A stretch of DNA of 64,000 nt from Hominimerdicola alba (GCF_900112155.1 NZ_FOKQ01000009.1:1-64000); one strand, 5' to 3'. Positions 1-8,823 are shown, counted from the stretch's first letter. A program made the numbers and translations. Notes: a model not told the origin generated them from the sequence alone.

Positions 1-338
1 TCGGCAGGAATTATTACCAAGGGGCATGACCTCGCAATGGAGCTGCGCCGACGCCCTGTTATGGATAGGCAGAACGAAGGAAGTTGGGACTTCACGTGAC
101 GAATGATCCCGTTGGACAGAGGAGGTTTGCTGCCGTAACGGATATGGGTCGCATCAAGGCTGTCAAAACAGATCTCTCAAGACGTTTTGTTTGCTATACC
201 CTGATAACGTTAAATCCGGCATTCAATGCTTTGGATCATCCATAACTTGGTTCATTTCTTGAACATAACTTTATGAAATACTGAGATTTCGCGAGTATTT
301 ACGAGATTTTACAAGATATTTTGAGGAGGTAATATATA
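1..338 (+). other. Untranslated leader region of glmS, possibly structured
   Basis: No convincing reading frame covers this stretch. Bases 1-115 are rich in short complementary blocks: TCGGC at 1-5 with GCCGA at 47-51, GGGC at 22-25 with GCCC at 53-56 (together pseudoknot-like), and a small hairpin GAAGT/ACTTC near 79-92. glmS of Firmicutes usually carries the glmS ribozyme upstream, and part of this sequence (an ACCAAGGGG...TGAC block) faintly resembles the ribozyme's 3' peripheral domain. The catalytic core would lie before base 1, and the P4 pairing I would expect is not evident, so I do not call it. A strong Shine-Dalgarno (GAGGAGG, 323-329) precedes the glmS start. Confidence 0.3.
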
Positions 339-2177
339 ATGTGTGGTATAGTTGGTTTTACAGGAGACCATCAGGCTGCTCCCGTGCTGCTTGACGGACT
401 TTCCAAGCTTGAATACAGAGGCTACGATTCGGCAGGTATAGCTGTACGCGACGGCGATAGCGATACCGAGATAATTAAGGAAAAAGGCAAGCTGGAAGTC
501 CTTGTTAATATGACAGATGGCGGCAAGGCAGTTAAAGGCTGCTGCGGTATAGGTCATACCAGATGGGCTACCCACGGCGAACCCTCCGCACTTAATGCCC
601 ACCCTCATGCTACCGATGATGAAAATGTCATCGCTGTGCATAACGGCATCATCGAGAATTATCAGGAACTCCGCGACAAGCTGGTAAAGGCGGGCTATAC
701 ATTCAAGTCTGCTACCGATACCGAAGTTGCTGTAAAGCTTATCGACTATTACTACCGCAAGTACGGCGAGGGTCCTGTTGATTCCATCGCAAGAGCAATG
801 ATACGTATCCGCGGAAGCTATGCTCTCTGCGTTATGTTCAAGGATTATCCTCAGGAGATTTATACCGCACGTAAGGACAGCCCCATGATAATCGGTATCG
901 CTAACGGCGAGACCTATGTGGCTTCTGACGTTCCCGCTATACTGAAATATACAAGAAACGTATACTATATCGGCAACCACGAGATCGCAAAGCTAGAAAA
1001 GGGTAATGTTACTTTCTTCAATATCGAGCGCGAGGAGATCACCAAGGAGATCACCGAGATAAAGTGGAATGCCGAAGCAGCTGAAAAAGGCGGCTATGAG
1101 CACTTCATGCTCAAGGAGATACACGAGCAGCCCAAGGTTATTAAGGATACCATAAACTCCGTTGTTAAGGACGGCGATATCGTGCTTTCCGAATTCGGTC
1201 TTACCGATGAGGAAGTGCAGGCGCTCAGCCAGATATACATTGTTGCCTGCGGCTCCGCTTACCATGTAGGTGTTGCAGCTCAGTATGTCATCGAGGAACT
1301 TACCTCTATCCCCGTGAGAGTTGAGCTCGCCAGCGAGTTCAGATACAGAAAGACTCCTTTCAACAAGAACAGCCTTGTTATTATAATAAGCCAGTCGGGC
1401 GAAACTGCCGACAGCCGTGCCGCACTTACTCTGGCTAAGGAAAACGGCATCAAGACACTGGGTATCGTTAATGTTGTTGGCTCGAACATCGCGCGTGAAG
1501 CTGACAGCGTGTTCTATACCCTGGCAGGTCCCGAGATATCCGTTGCCACAACCAAGGCATACAGCACTCAGCTTATCGCAACATATCTGCTAGCTATGAA
1601 GTTTGCTAAAGTACGCGGTGAGATATCCGATGAAAGACTTGCTGAACTTCTTGAAGAGATACAGACTATCCCCGATAAGGTGGCTAAGATACTTGAAGAT
1701 AAGGAAAGGATCCAGTGGTTCGCTTCCAAGTTTGCAAATATCCGCGATGCTTTCTTCATCGGCAGAGGTATCGACTACGCAGTAAGCCTTGAAGGTTCGC
1801 TGAAAATGAAGGAGATAAGCTATATCCATTCGGAGGCTTACGCAGCAGGCGAGCTCAAGCACGGTCCTATCAGCCTTATCGAAAACGGCACTCTCGTTAT
1901 CAGCGTGCTCTCTCAGCAGGCGCTGTTTGAAAAGACCGTTTCAAACATGGTGGAATGCAAGTCCAGAGGTGCCTATATCATGGGTCTGACTTCCTACGGA
2001 AATTACAGCGTTGAGGATACAGCTGATTTCACAGCCTACGTCCCCAAGACCGACCCCCTCTTCGCGGCAAGCCTTGCAGTTGTCCCCCTCCAGCTTCTCG
2101 GATACTATATCTCAGTTGCTAAGGGTCTGGACGTAGATAAGCCCAGAAACCTTGCAAAGAGCGTTACCGTTGAATAA
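339..2177 (+). CDS. glmS: Glutamine--fructose-6-phosphate aminotransferase (isomerizing)
   Basis: This enzyme makes glucosamine-6-phosphate from fructose-6-phosphate and glutamine, the first step to UDP-GlcNAc and peptidoglycan. The 612-residue product has the family's usual length (about 600-610). It starts MCGIVG, so Cys2 becomes the N-terminal nucleophile of the class II glutaminase domain (about residues 2-220, with HTRWATHG and HNGIIENY motifs). Two SIS sugar-isomerase domains follow (about 290-430 and 460-600), with the ISQSGET motif, and the protein ends in the conserved PRNLAKSVTVE tail. The start is fixed by GAGGAGG 9 bases upstream. It is monocistronic, closed by a strong hairpin terminator. 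In many Firmicutes the gene is controlled by a self-cleaving ribozyme, which I cannot confirm here. Confidence 0.97.
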   Translation: MCGIVGFTGDHQAAPVLLDGLSKLEYRGYDSAGIAVRDGDSDTEIIKEKGKLEVLVNMTDGGKAVKGCCGIGHTRWATHGEPSALNAHPHATDDENVIAVHNGIIENYQELRDKLVKAGYTFKSATDTEVAVKLIDYYYRKYGEGPVDSIARAMIRIRGSYALCVMFKDYPQEIYTARKDSPMIIGIANGETYVASDVPAILKYTRNVYYIGNHEIAKLEKGNVTFFNIEREEITKEITEIKWNAEAAEKGGYEHFMLKEIHEQPKVIKDTINSVVKDGDIVLSEFGLTDEEVQALSQIYIVACGSAYHVGVAAQYVIEELTSIPVRVELASEFRYRKTPFNKNSLVIIISQSGETADSRAALTLAKENGIKTLGIVNVVGSNIAREADSVFYTLAGPEISVATTKAYSTQLIATYLLAMKFAKVRGEISDERLAELLEEIQTIPDKVAKILEDKERIQWFASKFANIRDAFFIGRGIDYAVSLEGSLKMKEISYIHSEAYAAGELKHGPISLIENGTLVISVLSQQALFEKTVSNMVECKSRGAYIMGLTSYGNYSVEDTADFTAYVPKTDPLFAASLAVVPLQLLGYYISVAKGLDVDKPRNLAKSVTVE

Positions 2178-2185
2178 TTCCAATG

Positions 2186-2216
2186 GCGGACAGATACACA
2201 TTCTGTCCGCTGTTTT
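2186..2216 (+). terminator. Terminator of glmS
   Basis: A perfect 9-bp stem (GCGGACAGA / TCTGTCCGC) with a 7-base loop is followed by TGTTTTT. Confidence 0.9.
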
Positions 2217-2224
2217 TGTATACT

Positions 2225-2257
2225 ATAAAAAACGAGGACGGCATAAACACCGTCCTC
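2225..2257 (-). terminator. Terminator of the GH8 gene
   Basis: An 8-bp stem GAGGACGG / CCGTCCTC lies just past the GH8 stop. On the minus strand it is followed by GTTTTTTAT. It sits back to back with the glmS terminator between the convergent genes. Confidence 0.85.
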
Positions 2258-2263
2258 AAATTT

Positions 2264-3424
2264 TTACCATATCTTATAATTACCGCTGAGTGCGAGGAAA
2301 GCGAAGAGATACAAACAGTTATCGTAATAGCGCCTGTCGCCTTTGCGGAGGGGTTCGTTCCAGAATCTTTCTACCCAGTCAGCGGCAAGGCGGACTGCAT
2401 CGTCCTGCGAATCCTTTGAAAGTGGCGCATCGATCGCCAGAGATGCCTGTGCAGTTGTCGCAAGCAGACCTACAGGGTGTCTTGCGGGTTCATTAAGGGG
2501 AGTACCATCCACCTCATAAGTCATAAAAGGCGACTTCTTGTTAGTTACGCCGAGAGTGTACTGTAAACGCTTAACCGCGTCCACCAGACGTTCATCTCTT
2601 CCGCCCCAAGACCTGTCAAGCCCGATATTAGCGGCAGTTCGGTAAGCATCGCTGTAGAACCAGTCATGTCTTTCCTTAGCCCACGGCAGGGGGCGCGACA
2701 TGGGAGAACCGTCAAACTCGCCGTACTCGGGGTTCATGCCTGTAACAGGGTGGCAGGACTTCGCAATATAATCGCGGCTTGCCTCAGCCGCCTGTGCAAA
2801 GAAATCTCTGTCTTCCTCGTAAGCCCACTTTGCAAAAAGCTCGTAAAAATGGGGCAGATGATAGGAAGCGTCAGAAAAATCAGAACCGGGAATAAATAGT
2901 ATCAGCTTGTTATCCCTGTTCCACATGGGCGCACCTGCCCTGCCGTTTTCGCCCTTGTGTACGCAGGCACGGAGTATCTCTTTTGCCTCGTGAGAATAGT
3001 TGAATATCCCCTCGCCGTCGCCCCATCTGTGGGAAGCGAAAAACAGCGCCATTGCGTAGAATTCCTCACCATCGGGCGCAGGACCCTCAGCAAAACTTTT
3101 GCCGTCCACACCGCAGGACCACCTGAAATAGCCCTCGTTCTCACCCTCTGTCAGGTACATATACTTCTTCGACCATTTCCATATCTTATCGAATATATCC
3201 TTTTTATCCAGCTGAACAGCCATCATCATGCCGTAGGACATTCCCTCTGTTCTGGCATCGTGATTTCCGGTATCCTCAAAGTAACCTGTATCGCCGTTCT
3301 CGTGATAAAAGCTGTCCTCACCGTAGAAAAATTCCTGTACGATACTGTTAAGCCTTGCCGATATCTCAGCATCTGTCTTGCCTATCTCTGAAAAAGCGTT
3401 GCGGTATTTCCTGTTTTCCATCAT
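2264..3424 (-). CDS. GH8 reducing-end xylose-releasing exo-oligoxylanase (Rex-like)
   Basis: The 386-residue protein belongs to glycoside hydrolase family 8 and most resembles Rex enzymes (EC 3.2.1.156), which release xylose from the reducing end of xylo-oligosaccharides. The motif DARTEGMSYGMM places the likely general acid at Glu60, and FYSDAYR places the likely base at Asp259. PAPDGEEFYAMAL is another conserved Rex segment. The length matches Rex. There is no signal peptide, so it should act in the cytoplasm on imported oligosaccharides. GGAGG precedes the ATG at the right spacing; a second ATG follows immediately. It lies beside a two-component pair and a CE2 esterase on the same strand. 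Subfamily assignment rests on remembered motifs; endo-glucanase activity is the main alternative. Confidence 0.88.
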   Translation of the reverse strand: MMENRKYRNAFSEIGKTDAEISARLNSIVQEFFYGEDSFYHENGDTGYFEDTGNHDARTEGMSYGMMMAVQLDKKDIFDKIWKWSKKYMYLTEGENEGYFRWSCGVDGKSFAEGPAPDGEEFYAMALFFASHRWGDGEGIFNYSHEAKEILRACVHKGENGRAGAPMWNRDNKLILFIPGSDFSDASYHLPHFYELFAKWAYEEDRDFFAQAAEASRDYIAKSCHPVTGMNPEYGEFDGSPMSRPLPWAKERHDWFYSDAYRTAANIGLDRSWGGRDERLVDAVKRLQYTLGVTNKKSPFMTYEVDGTPLNEPARHPVGLLATTAQASLAIDAPLSKDSQDDAVRLAADWVERFWNEPLRKGDRRYYDNCLYLFAFLALSGNYKIW

Positions 3425-3471
3425 GTACCTCCGAGTTTATTCTTTACTTCCTGTTGATTTGCGTTACTATG

Positions 3472-3500
3472 ATTTTATCATGCTGTACCGCCAAAGTCTA
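3472..3500 (-). promoter_or_regulatory. Probable promoter of the GH8 gene
   Basis: On the minus strand TAGACT and TAAAAT are separated by 17 bases, about 45 bases upstream of the GH8 start. The -35 matches consensus at only four of six positions. Confidence 0.45.
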
Positions 3501-3532
3501 CCCAAAAATTGCTCCCGACTTCCCATTTTTGG

Positions 3533-3562
3533 CAAAAAAATACAGCTGCCGAAGCAGCTGTA
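3533..3562 (-). terminator. Terminator of the response-regulator/kinase operon
   Basis: On the minus strand TACAGCTGC, a TTCG loop and GCAGCTGTA form a 9-bp stem, followed by TTTTTTT. Confidence 0.9.
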
Positions 3563-3583
3563 AGATCCAAAATATCCATTTAT

Positions 3584-4318
3584 CTATTCATTCCGCGAAA
3601 GTATCTCCGCACTCCAGTCATACTGCACCGCAATATCGGAAAGCTCGCCCTCGATATCGTATAAAGCACTATTCAGTGTTGTACAGCCGTGGCGCTTCAC
3701 GATTATATTGTTGACACCTGCGTTTTCAAAACAGCCACGCATATCCTTGAACAGCGCCCTCAGTTCTTCTTCCTTGTCGAAATCCCCCTCGTACAGAACA
3801 TCAATAAGCTCGGCATTTGAGGACACCTCACCGTTCTTGTATACCAGATACGCAAACAGTTCCATGGTCAGTTTATGCTCAAATGCGAACTCGCTGTCAT
3901 TCAGCATTACCGTGAATCTCTCCCCGCAGGATATCTTCAAAGGCTTCTTAACAGCCTGTTCTATGGGATATCTGAGGTGCCTGAGAGCTTCGCGGACATC
4001 GTCCTCATCAAAGGGTTTCTCGATGAACCCGCTGGGGTATACTTTCAGCGCATCCAGCGCGTATTCGGGATGCCCCGTCACGAATATTATATTCAGCTTG
4101 GGGTATGAAGCTTCAAGATAGTGCGCCCCGACTATACCGTTGATACCAGGCATTTCTATATCAAGGAACAGTACATCTGCCTCATTTTCCTCCAGCAGAG
4201 CCATAGCGTCCGTCACCGACCCTGCGGAAAGATGGGTGCCCTCGGGGTCTATCTTTTTCAGAAAAAGATCCATCATTACCAGAGCAGCACCGCTGTCATC
4301 AGCAAATATAGTAGTCAT
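3584..4318 (-). CDS. Response regulator with unusual C-terminal DNA-binding-like domain
   Basis: The 244-residue protein starts with a complete receiver domain (about 1-120): Asp7-Asp8 acidic pocket, Asp53 phosphosite in FLDIEMPG, Thr81, and Lys101 in EKPFD. The second half (about 125-225) does not look like the LytTR domain usual for partners of LytS-type kinases. It resembles a degenerate OmpR/SARP-type winged helix (ELFAYLVYKNGEVSSNAELID). Its ATG overlaps the kinase stop by four bases, so the two are translationally coupled. The neighbours on the same strand are xylan enzymes, so sugar sensing is a reasonable but unproven guess. Confidence 0.85.
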   Translation of the reverse strand: MTTIFADDSGAALVMMDLFLKKIDPEGTHLSAGSVTDAMALLEENEADVLFLDIEMPGINGIVGAHYLEASYPKLNIIFVTGHPEYALDALKVYPSGFIEKPFDEDDVREALRHLRYPIEQAVKKPLKISCGERFTVMLNDSEFAFEHKLTMELFAYLVYKNGEVSSNAELIDVLYEGDFDKEEELRALFKDMRGCFENAGVNNIIVKRHGCTTLNSALYDIEGELSDIAVQYDWSAEILSRNE

Positions 4319-5598
4319 ATATTTTCGCTCCCTTCTTCATACTCCACATCGATGAGGGTCACACGGGCACATATGCCGTTTTCTTCGGGTATCAGTTCAA
4401 GCATACCCTTGCCGTCCACCGCCAGCCTTGCGCGGACGTTCTTCACACCGATGCCGCGGCGCTTTTTCTGCTTGTCGGTAAGGTTTAGCTCTCCCTTGCC
4501 GATATCATGAACTTCTATTATAACACCGTATTCCTCGTCACGCTGTATTATCCTTACCATACCGCCGAATTCCCTGGCCGCGATAGCATGGCGCACTGCG
4601 TTCTCCACCAGGGGCTCCACCGTCAGGGACGGTAAAAGAAAATCTTCCGACTCTATGTCATATTCAACTTCCAGCCTGTCCCCGAAATTCATCTTTTCCA
4701 AAGCAAGATATGCCTTGATGTTTTTAAGCTCCTGCTCAAATGTTATAGGCTTCGGGTTGCCTATCTGGTCAAAATGTGATCTCAGATACCGCGAGAAGTT
4801 TTTCAGGCTCTCGTATATCTCGGGATAATCTATGCACCTCGCCTGTATCGCCATCAGCGAATTATTTATAAAATGCGGCTGTATCTGCGCCATCAGAAGT
4901 TCGTTGTTTCGGTGCATGAGCTCTAGCTTTGAGTCATTAAGGTTCTGCTGGACTTCGCCATGGTATATCGCCGAAAGATAGTAATAGTATATGATTATAT
5001 CAAAAGCCGCAACTTCGTTGACGTGCCCAACTATCTTACCCGAATACTCCAGATATACCGTGATACTTGTGGAGATGACCATGAATATCACTATGACAGA
5101 TTTTGAAAGATCGCCCTTAGCCATTATTCCTATGGAATACAGTCCCAGCATAGCGATATAGAATATCACCGTGACCGCAGGCAGAAAATGCAGGCTTCCC
5201 GCTTCAAATCCGTAATTCTCGTTATAGGTACATATTATCCCATGGTGGAACATATTTATGAATACCGCTATAAAATCAACAGTATAGGGCACCAGCACCA
5301 GGGCGTGTAGCCACTTCCGCTTTATGGGCGCCACCAGATGAAGCTCCATTATCACCAGCAAAGGGTGTATCCAGTATTCCAGCGTAGCTTTAAGGTAGAG
5401 TATCCACAGGGGCTTTTCGTACTCAACACACCAGGGCTCCAGAAAGTCGCATACCGTCAGAAAAAGCACCAGCAAAAGCATAGCCCCCGCAGTTTGCGTC
5501 CCCTCTATCTTCGTCTTGCGGTTGACAACGAGTATGATGAACAGTCCCGTCAGCAGCATCAGCGTCATATAGCTGCTCTGGAGATATTCAAGGATCAT
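4315..5598 (-). CDS. LytS/YehU-type sensor histidine kinase
   Basis: The 427-residue membrane kinase has about six or seven hydrophobic N-terminal segments (residues about 10-215), then a His_kinase domain with phosphoacceptor His242 in QIQPHFINNSL. A HATPase region follows with the N-box VEPLVENAVRHA and the G-box RRGIGVKNVRARL. PHF-N-x-L is the signature of the LytS/YehU family. The long membrane sensor with no extracellular loop domain suggests sensing of a membrane or small-molecule signal. It is the first gene of a two-gene operon, with the regulator overlapping its stop. A Shine-Dalgarno GGTGGAG and a good promoter lie upstream. Confidence 0.92.
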   Translation of the reverse strand: MILEYLQSSYMTLMLLTGLFIILVVNRKTKIEGTQTAGAMLLLVLFLTVCDFLEPWCVEYEKPLWILYLKATLEYWIHPLLVIMELHLVAPIKRKWLHALVLVPYTVDFIAVFINMFHHGIICTYNENYGFEAGSLHFLPAVTVIFYIAMLGLYSIGIMAKGDLSKSVIVIFMVISTSITVYLEYSGKIVGHVNEVAAFDIIIYYYYLSAIYHGEVQQNLNDSKLELMHRNNELLMAQIQPHFINNSLMAIQARCIDYPEIYESLKNFSRYLRSHFDQIGNPKPITFEQELKNIKAYLALEKMNFGDRLEVEYDIESEDFLLPSLTVEPLVENAVRHAIAAREFGGMVRIIQRDEEYGVIIEVHDIGKGELNLTDKQKKRRGIGVKNVRARLAVDGKGMLELIPEENGICARVTLIDVEYEEGSENI

Positions 5599-5632
5599 AT
5601 CTGTTCTCCACCCCCAATTATTGATTTTCTTT

Positions 5633-5661
5633 ATTATAGCATATTAACAGTTTATTTTCAA
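5633..5661 (-). promoter_or_regulatory. Sigma-70-type promoter of the kinase/regulator operon
   Basis: On the minus strand TTGAAA and TATAAT are spaced by 17 bases, about 35 bases upstream of the kinase start. Confidence 0.8.
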
Positions 5662-5789
5662 GTATTACCCTATTATTTCTTTACATTATATTACATAGAT
5701 ATTAAGTACTTGTTTCAGAAGCACTGTTATATCTGCACTATCTAGCAACGATATATTTGTGGCTTTCGCCAAGGACATTCGCGTAAATG

Positions 5790-6022
5790 CCAAGTAAGAG
5801 AGCTCTTGATTAGCTTTTCGCGAAAAGCCTGCGGATGAGCACACAGTCAAGGCATAAAAGCGACGCAGTCACCGCTACAAAAATACGAGCGTATGCAAAT
5901 CTAATGCATACGCTCAAACTATCTGCGTAAAAATATTGCCGCGCTCGTCATCGGACTGCGATAGCCACAGCCGACGCAGTTGCTGTTAGTTGATTTCTCG
6001 ACCCGAGGAACGAGGGGCGACC
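5790..6022 (-). repeat. Interspersed structured repeat, copy A
   Basis: Read on the minus strand this element starts GGTCGCCCCTCGTTCCTCGG and continues with GTCGAGAAATCAAC. It contains the hairpin GAGCGTATGCA...TGCATACGCTC and a GCGGCAATA block, then GACTGCGTCG and a GCTTTTCGCGAAAAGC palindrome. The same blocks recur in order near 15.1, 29.6 and 53.8 kb. Compared with the other copies, the middle carries about 40 different bases in place of the CGTTGATTTC arm. It fills most of the 460-base gap between the kinase promoter and the CE2 stop; the rest (5662-5789) is AT-rich with no recognisable feature. Confidence 0.8.
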
Positions 6023-6060
6023 TGATACCGCACTTCCTCGACTAAAAATCCAACTAAAAC

Positions 6061-7149
6061 CTACTTCCAGATATCTTCACCAAGGCCCGAAAGATAAGCA
6101 GTAAGCTCTTCTGCCATTTCGTATTGCTCGGATATCCTGGGATGACCCGGAGTCGCTTTGCCTGTCCTTGTGAACATGAAATGCTTTATCCTGCTGTCTG
6201 AAAGCTCAGCTGCTATCTCGGAAACGGCTTTGTCCCATTCGGGGTCGTGACAGAGTACTGTCAGGAGAAGTACAAAATATGCGTTGGGATATTTGGCGCG
6301 GAGATCTTTGATTATGCCCTTGTAGCCCTCTTTCCAGCGGGTGCGGAAAGCTTCGTCCGTTATATCGGGGTCGCCGTCAGCTTCGTTGTGATGATCGTTC
6401 TGACCTACGGCGAAAAATACCACGTTGGGGACGTAGCGGCTGAAATCCCATGGAGTGTAGCCTTTTTCACCCTCGGGATAATAGCAAAGCTTGTCGTAGG
6501 CGGTCTCCATGCCGATGAAATCAGGGCAGTGGAACCAGCCTGTGTTGTCAAATACGGATATACCGCCCTGTGCGGTGCAGTTCAGCTGTGCGCCGAGATT
6601 TCTGGCTGTTATGGCGGCATAGCTGTACCACGCATTGTCGTAGATGCCTTCGTGTCCGTCGGGATCACTCTTTCCCTCAAAATCACGGGCTTCAACTACT
6701 GCGCCCGCTGATACGGAATCGCCGAAAACTTCTATCTTTCTGGCAGGAAGTACAGGGGCTTCAAGAATTTCGCCATCGATGACAAAGCCCAAAAACTTGA
6801 AATAGTGAGATGCGTCCTGACGCTTGAAAAGAATTATCTCGTGGTCGGTGTCTTCAAGATCCTTGGCAAGGGGGATATAATATTCTTTCTCCCAATCGCT
6901 TTCTTCGCCGAAATCGGCACTGCACACCTTGCCGTCGATAACATAGCCGACAGACATTTTGTTGAAAAATCGCCTGTTGAATATCACTGCACCCACGTTT
7001 GTGCCGCGGAATCTCATGCGGACATTTGAGCCTGCCCAGATGAATACTGGCGCATCTGGCTGACTGTGGTCTATCCTGCCCATGTAGGTCAGCTTGTCGG
7101 TGGGGGTGATGAGTTTTTTTTCTTCCGGTACCTTGAATTCCATTTTCAT
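6061..7149 (-). CDS. CE2-family carbohydrate (acetylxylan) esterase
   Basis: The 362-residue protein has the CE2 architecture: an N-terminal jelly-roll-like beta domain (about 1-130, with FIWAGSNVRMRFRGT) followed by an SGNH hydrolase domain. The nucleophile is Ser145 in FGDSVSAG, FAVGQNDHH forms the third SGNH block, and His336 in GHPRIS is the likely catalytic His. CE2 enzymes remove acetyl groups from xylo- and gluco-oligosaccharides. There is no signal peptide, so it probably deacetylates imported oligosaccharides, complementing the cytoplasmic GH8 enzyme nearby. GAGGATAT precedes the start. No separate terminator was found; repeat copy A follows the stop. Confidence 0.9.
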   Translation of the reverse strand: MKMEFKVPEEKKLITPTDKLTYMGRIDHSQPDAPVFIWAGSNVRMRFRGTNVGAVIFNRRFFNKMSVGYVIDGKVCSADFGEESDWEKEYYIPLAKDLEDTDHEIILFKRQDASHYFKFLGFVIDGEILEAPVLPARKIEVFGDSVSAGAVVEARDFEGKSDPDGHEGIYDNAWYSYAAITARNLGAQLNCTAQGGISVFDNTGWFHCPDFIGMETAYDKLCYYPEGEKGYTPWDFSRYVPNVVFFAVGQNDHHNEADGDPDITDEAFRTRWKEGYKGIIKDLRAKYPNAYFVLLLTVLCHDPEWDKAVSEIAAELSDSRIKHFMFTRTGKATPGHPRISEQYEMAEELTAYLSGLGEDIWK

Positions 7150-7197
7150 ATCCTCCGTTATATCTGTTTACCAAACCAAATGATGAACATTTATTGG

Positions 7198-7236
7198 AAT
7201 GTATCCTTTCCCCCGCCGCAGGCGGGGGAAAGGATA
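7198..7236. repeat. Short palindromic repeat, copy 1
   Basis: TCCTTTCCCCCGCC-GCA-GGCGGGGGAAAGGA is a near-perfect palindrome in the gap between the NIF3-like gene and the CE2 gene. A diverged copy (TTCTTCCCTCG...GGCGGGGGAAGAA) lies at 46803-46840, and similarity extends into flanking bases (ATACYGCC). It has no U-tract, so it is not a simple terminator. Confidence 0.7.
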
Positions 7237-7282
7237 CCGCCTGCTAATGATATTGCCTGTTGTCAGCACTGAGGAAAAAAAC

Positions 7283-8041
7283 TCAGTGCCATGCTACCAC
7301 ATCGCGGGAGTTTTTGGCTATGCTGACTTCCGCATCGGGGAATCTTTCTTTGAGCATTTTCTGCATATGTTCGCAGAAAATATCCTCGGTGTAGAAATGA
7401 CCTGCATCGAACACCACAAGACCTGCGTTGTAGGCATCAACGAAGATATCGTGCTTGACATCTCCCGTGATATATCCATCACAGCCCTTGGCGAGGACTT
7501 CTCCCAGAAAGCTTCCGCCGCTGCCCGAACATACCGCTATCCTTTTCAGCAGACCGTCATTTGCTTTATCAAATCTCACCACGGGACAGCCCAGCTTTTC
7601 TTTGCAGATATCTGCAAGTGCTTCGGCTGTGATGCCATCATGTTCGCAGATACAGCCCATTTTTGCGCAGTTTTCCTCGGCGATGCAGTCGACAGGGTCA
7701 AGACCCAGCTTTTTGCAGAGGATATCGTTCATCACGGCGCTGTCGAAATTTGTGTGGGCTGAGATAACACTGATATCGTTCCTTGCAAGCACACCAACCA
7801 CGCTGTCGGGGTCCAGCCTTTTTATACCGCGGAAAATCACGGGGTGGTGGGTCACGATAAGGTCAGCGCCAACTTCTGCGGCTTCTTTTGCAACATCTAT
7901 GGTGCAGTCCAGTGACAGAAGTATCTTACCCGCGCTCCTGCCCTTATTGCCGATGCAGAGCCCGCTGTTATCGTAGCTTTCCTGCAAACGGAAAGGTGCG
8001 ATCTCCTCGATGAATGTGTAAATATCTCCGACTGTATACAT
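7283..8041 (-). CDS. NIF3-like dinuclear metal-centre protein (YqfO family)
   Basis: The 252-residue protein is a short-form NIF3/YqfO-family member, historically labelled GTP cyclohydrolase I type 2; its true role is unsettled. Metal-binding motifs are visible: VTHHPVIF (about 63-70), SAHTNFD (about 95), and near the C terminus FDAGHFYTE, supplying the last His and Glu. The lack of the large insertion seen in longer YqfO proteins fits the short form. AAGGAGG precedes the ATG. It is often next to trmK or rpoD, which is not the case here. It stands alone, separated from the upstream gene by a terminator. Confidence 0.92.
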   Translation of the reverse strand: MYTVGDIYTFIEEIAPFRLQESYDNSGLCIGNKGRSAGKILLSLDCTIDVAKEAAEVGADLIVTHHPVIFRGIKRLDPDSVVGVLARNDISVISAHTNFDSAVMNDILCKKLGLDPVDCIAEENCAKMGCICEHDGITAEALADICKEKLGCPVVRFDKANDGLLKRIAVCSGSGGSFLGEVLAKGCDGYITGDVKHDIFVDAYNAGLVVFDAGHFYTEDIFCEHMQKMLKERFPDAEVSIAKNSRDVVAWH

Positions 8042-8061
8042 AATTATCCTCCTTGGTTATA

Positions 8062-8095
8062 GAAAAACACCTCCGACGGTCTCTGTCGGAAGTGT
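8062..8095 (-). terminator. Terminator of the coiled-coil membrane protein gene
   Basis: On the minus strand ACACTTCCGAC / GTCGGAGGTGT forms an 11-bp stem with one mismatch, followed by TTTTTC. Confidence 0.85.
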
Positions 8096-8109
8096 CAATG
8101 TAATCGTTA

Positions 8110-8823
8110 TTATTTTTTGCCGAACAGACTTTTTTTGGCGGTTTTCTTTCCGAAATCCTTGGTAGGATCGCCGAAGCGTTCCTTGTTCTTTTCGATATCC
8201 ATGGTCTTGTCATGTACACTTGCGGACATGATGCCTGACATCTGCTGCATAAGCAGATTGGATTCAAATATCTGAACAGCTTCTTCACAGGTCTCAGCTT
8301 CGCCGTTTACCATGAATTCCTTGATCTGACCGATATTGTTCATGTAGTCCATATCAAGCTCCATGAAATCGATCTTCTTTCTCAGGGCGGTAAGATAATC
8401 GTCGCGCTGCTTTTCAAGCTGCTTTATTCTTCCCTGAAGTATCTCGATCTGTTCGGTGATACCCTCATTTACTTCCTTCTGGTGATCCTTGACTTCAACA
8501 AGTCTCTGGGTGTAGTACTTATTGATTATCATATAGCCCGAAACAGCTATTGTAAGGAAGCCGAGTACGGGAACTATAAAATAAAGTCCCGAATGGAAGG
8601 CTATCAGCAGCAGCAGTGCAAATACCAGCGCACCGCCGAGAACATATAACATTGATTTATTGCGCTTTCCGTTAAAATCAAATTCTCTTTCTGCCTCTGA
8701 AACATCTCTTATATATATTTTCAGATATTCCTTGTTCTCCTTGCTGATTTCAACACCGTCAGCGATCTCGAAATATCTGTTTATGTAGCATTCCGCCAAC
8801 TCCATCTTTTCTAGCTCGGTCAT
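8110..8823 (-). CDS. Hypothetical membrane protein with coiled coil
   Basis: I do not recognise this 237-residue protein. It has a charged N-terminal 50 residues, two close hydrophobic segments (about 57-78 and 80-100, a hairpin), then a strongly charged helical region (about 105-160) with heptad-like spacing that suggests a coiled coil. It ends with a basic KKTAKKSLFGKK tail. With a membrane hairpin both ends would face the cytoplasm. It has its own promoter and terminator and is therefore probably monocistronic. Confidence 0.75.
   Translation of the reverse strand: MTELEKMELAECYINRYFEIADGVEISKENKEYLKIYIRDVSEAEREFDFNGKRNKSMLYVLGGALVFALLLLIAFHSGLYFIVPVLGFLTIAVSGYMIINKYYTQRLVEVKDHQKEVNEGITEQIEILQGRIKQLEKQRDDYLTALRKKIDFMELDMDYMNNIGQIKEFMVNGEAETCEEAVQIFESNLLMQQMSGIMSASVHDKTMDIEKNKERFGDPTKDFGKKTAKKSLFGKK

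Noticed and set aside
1-115. Calling the glmS ribozyme
   Set aside because: The catalytic core is not in the window and the P4 pairing is not convincing; kept only as a possibility.
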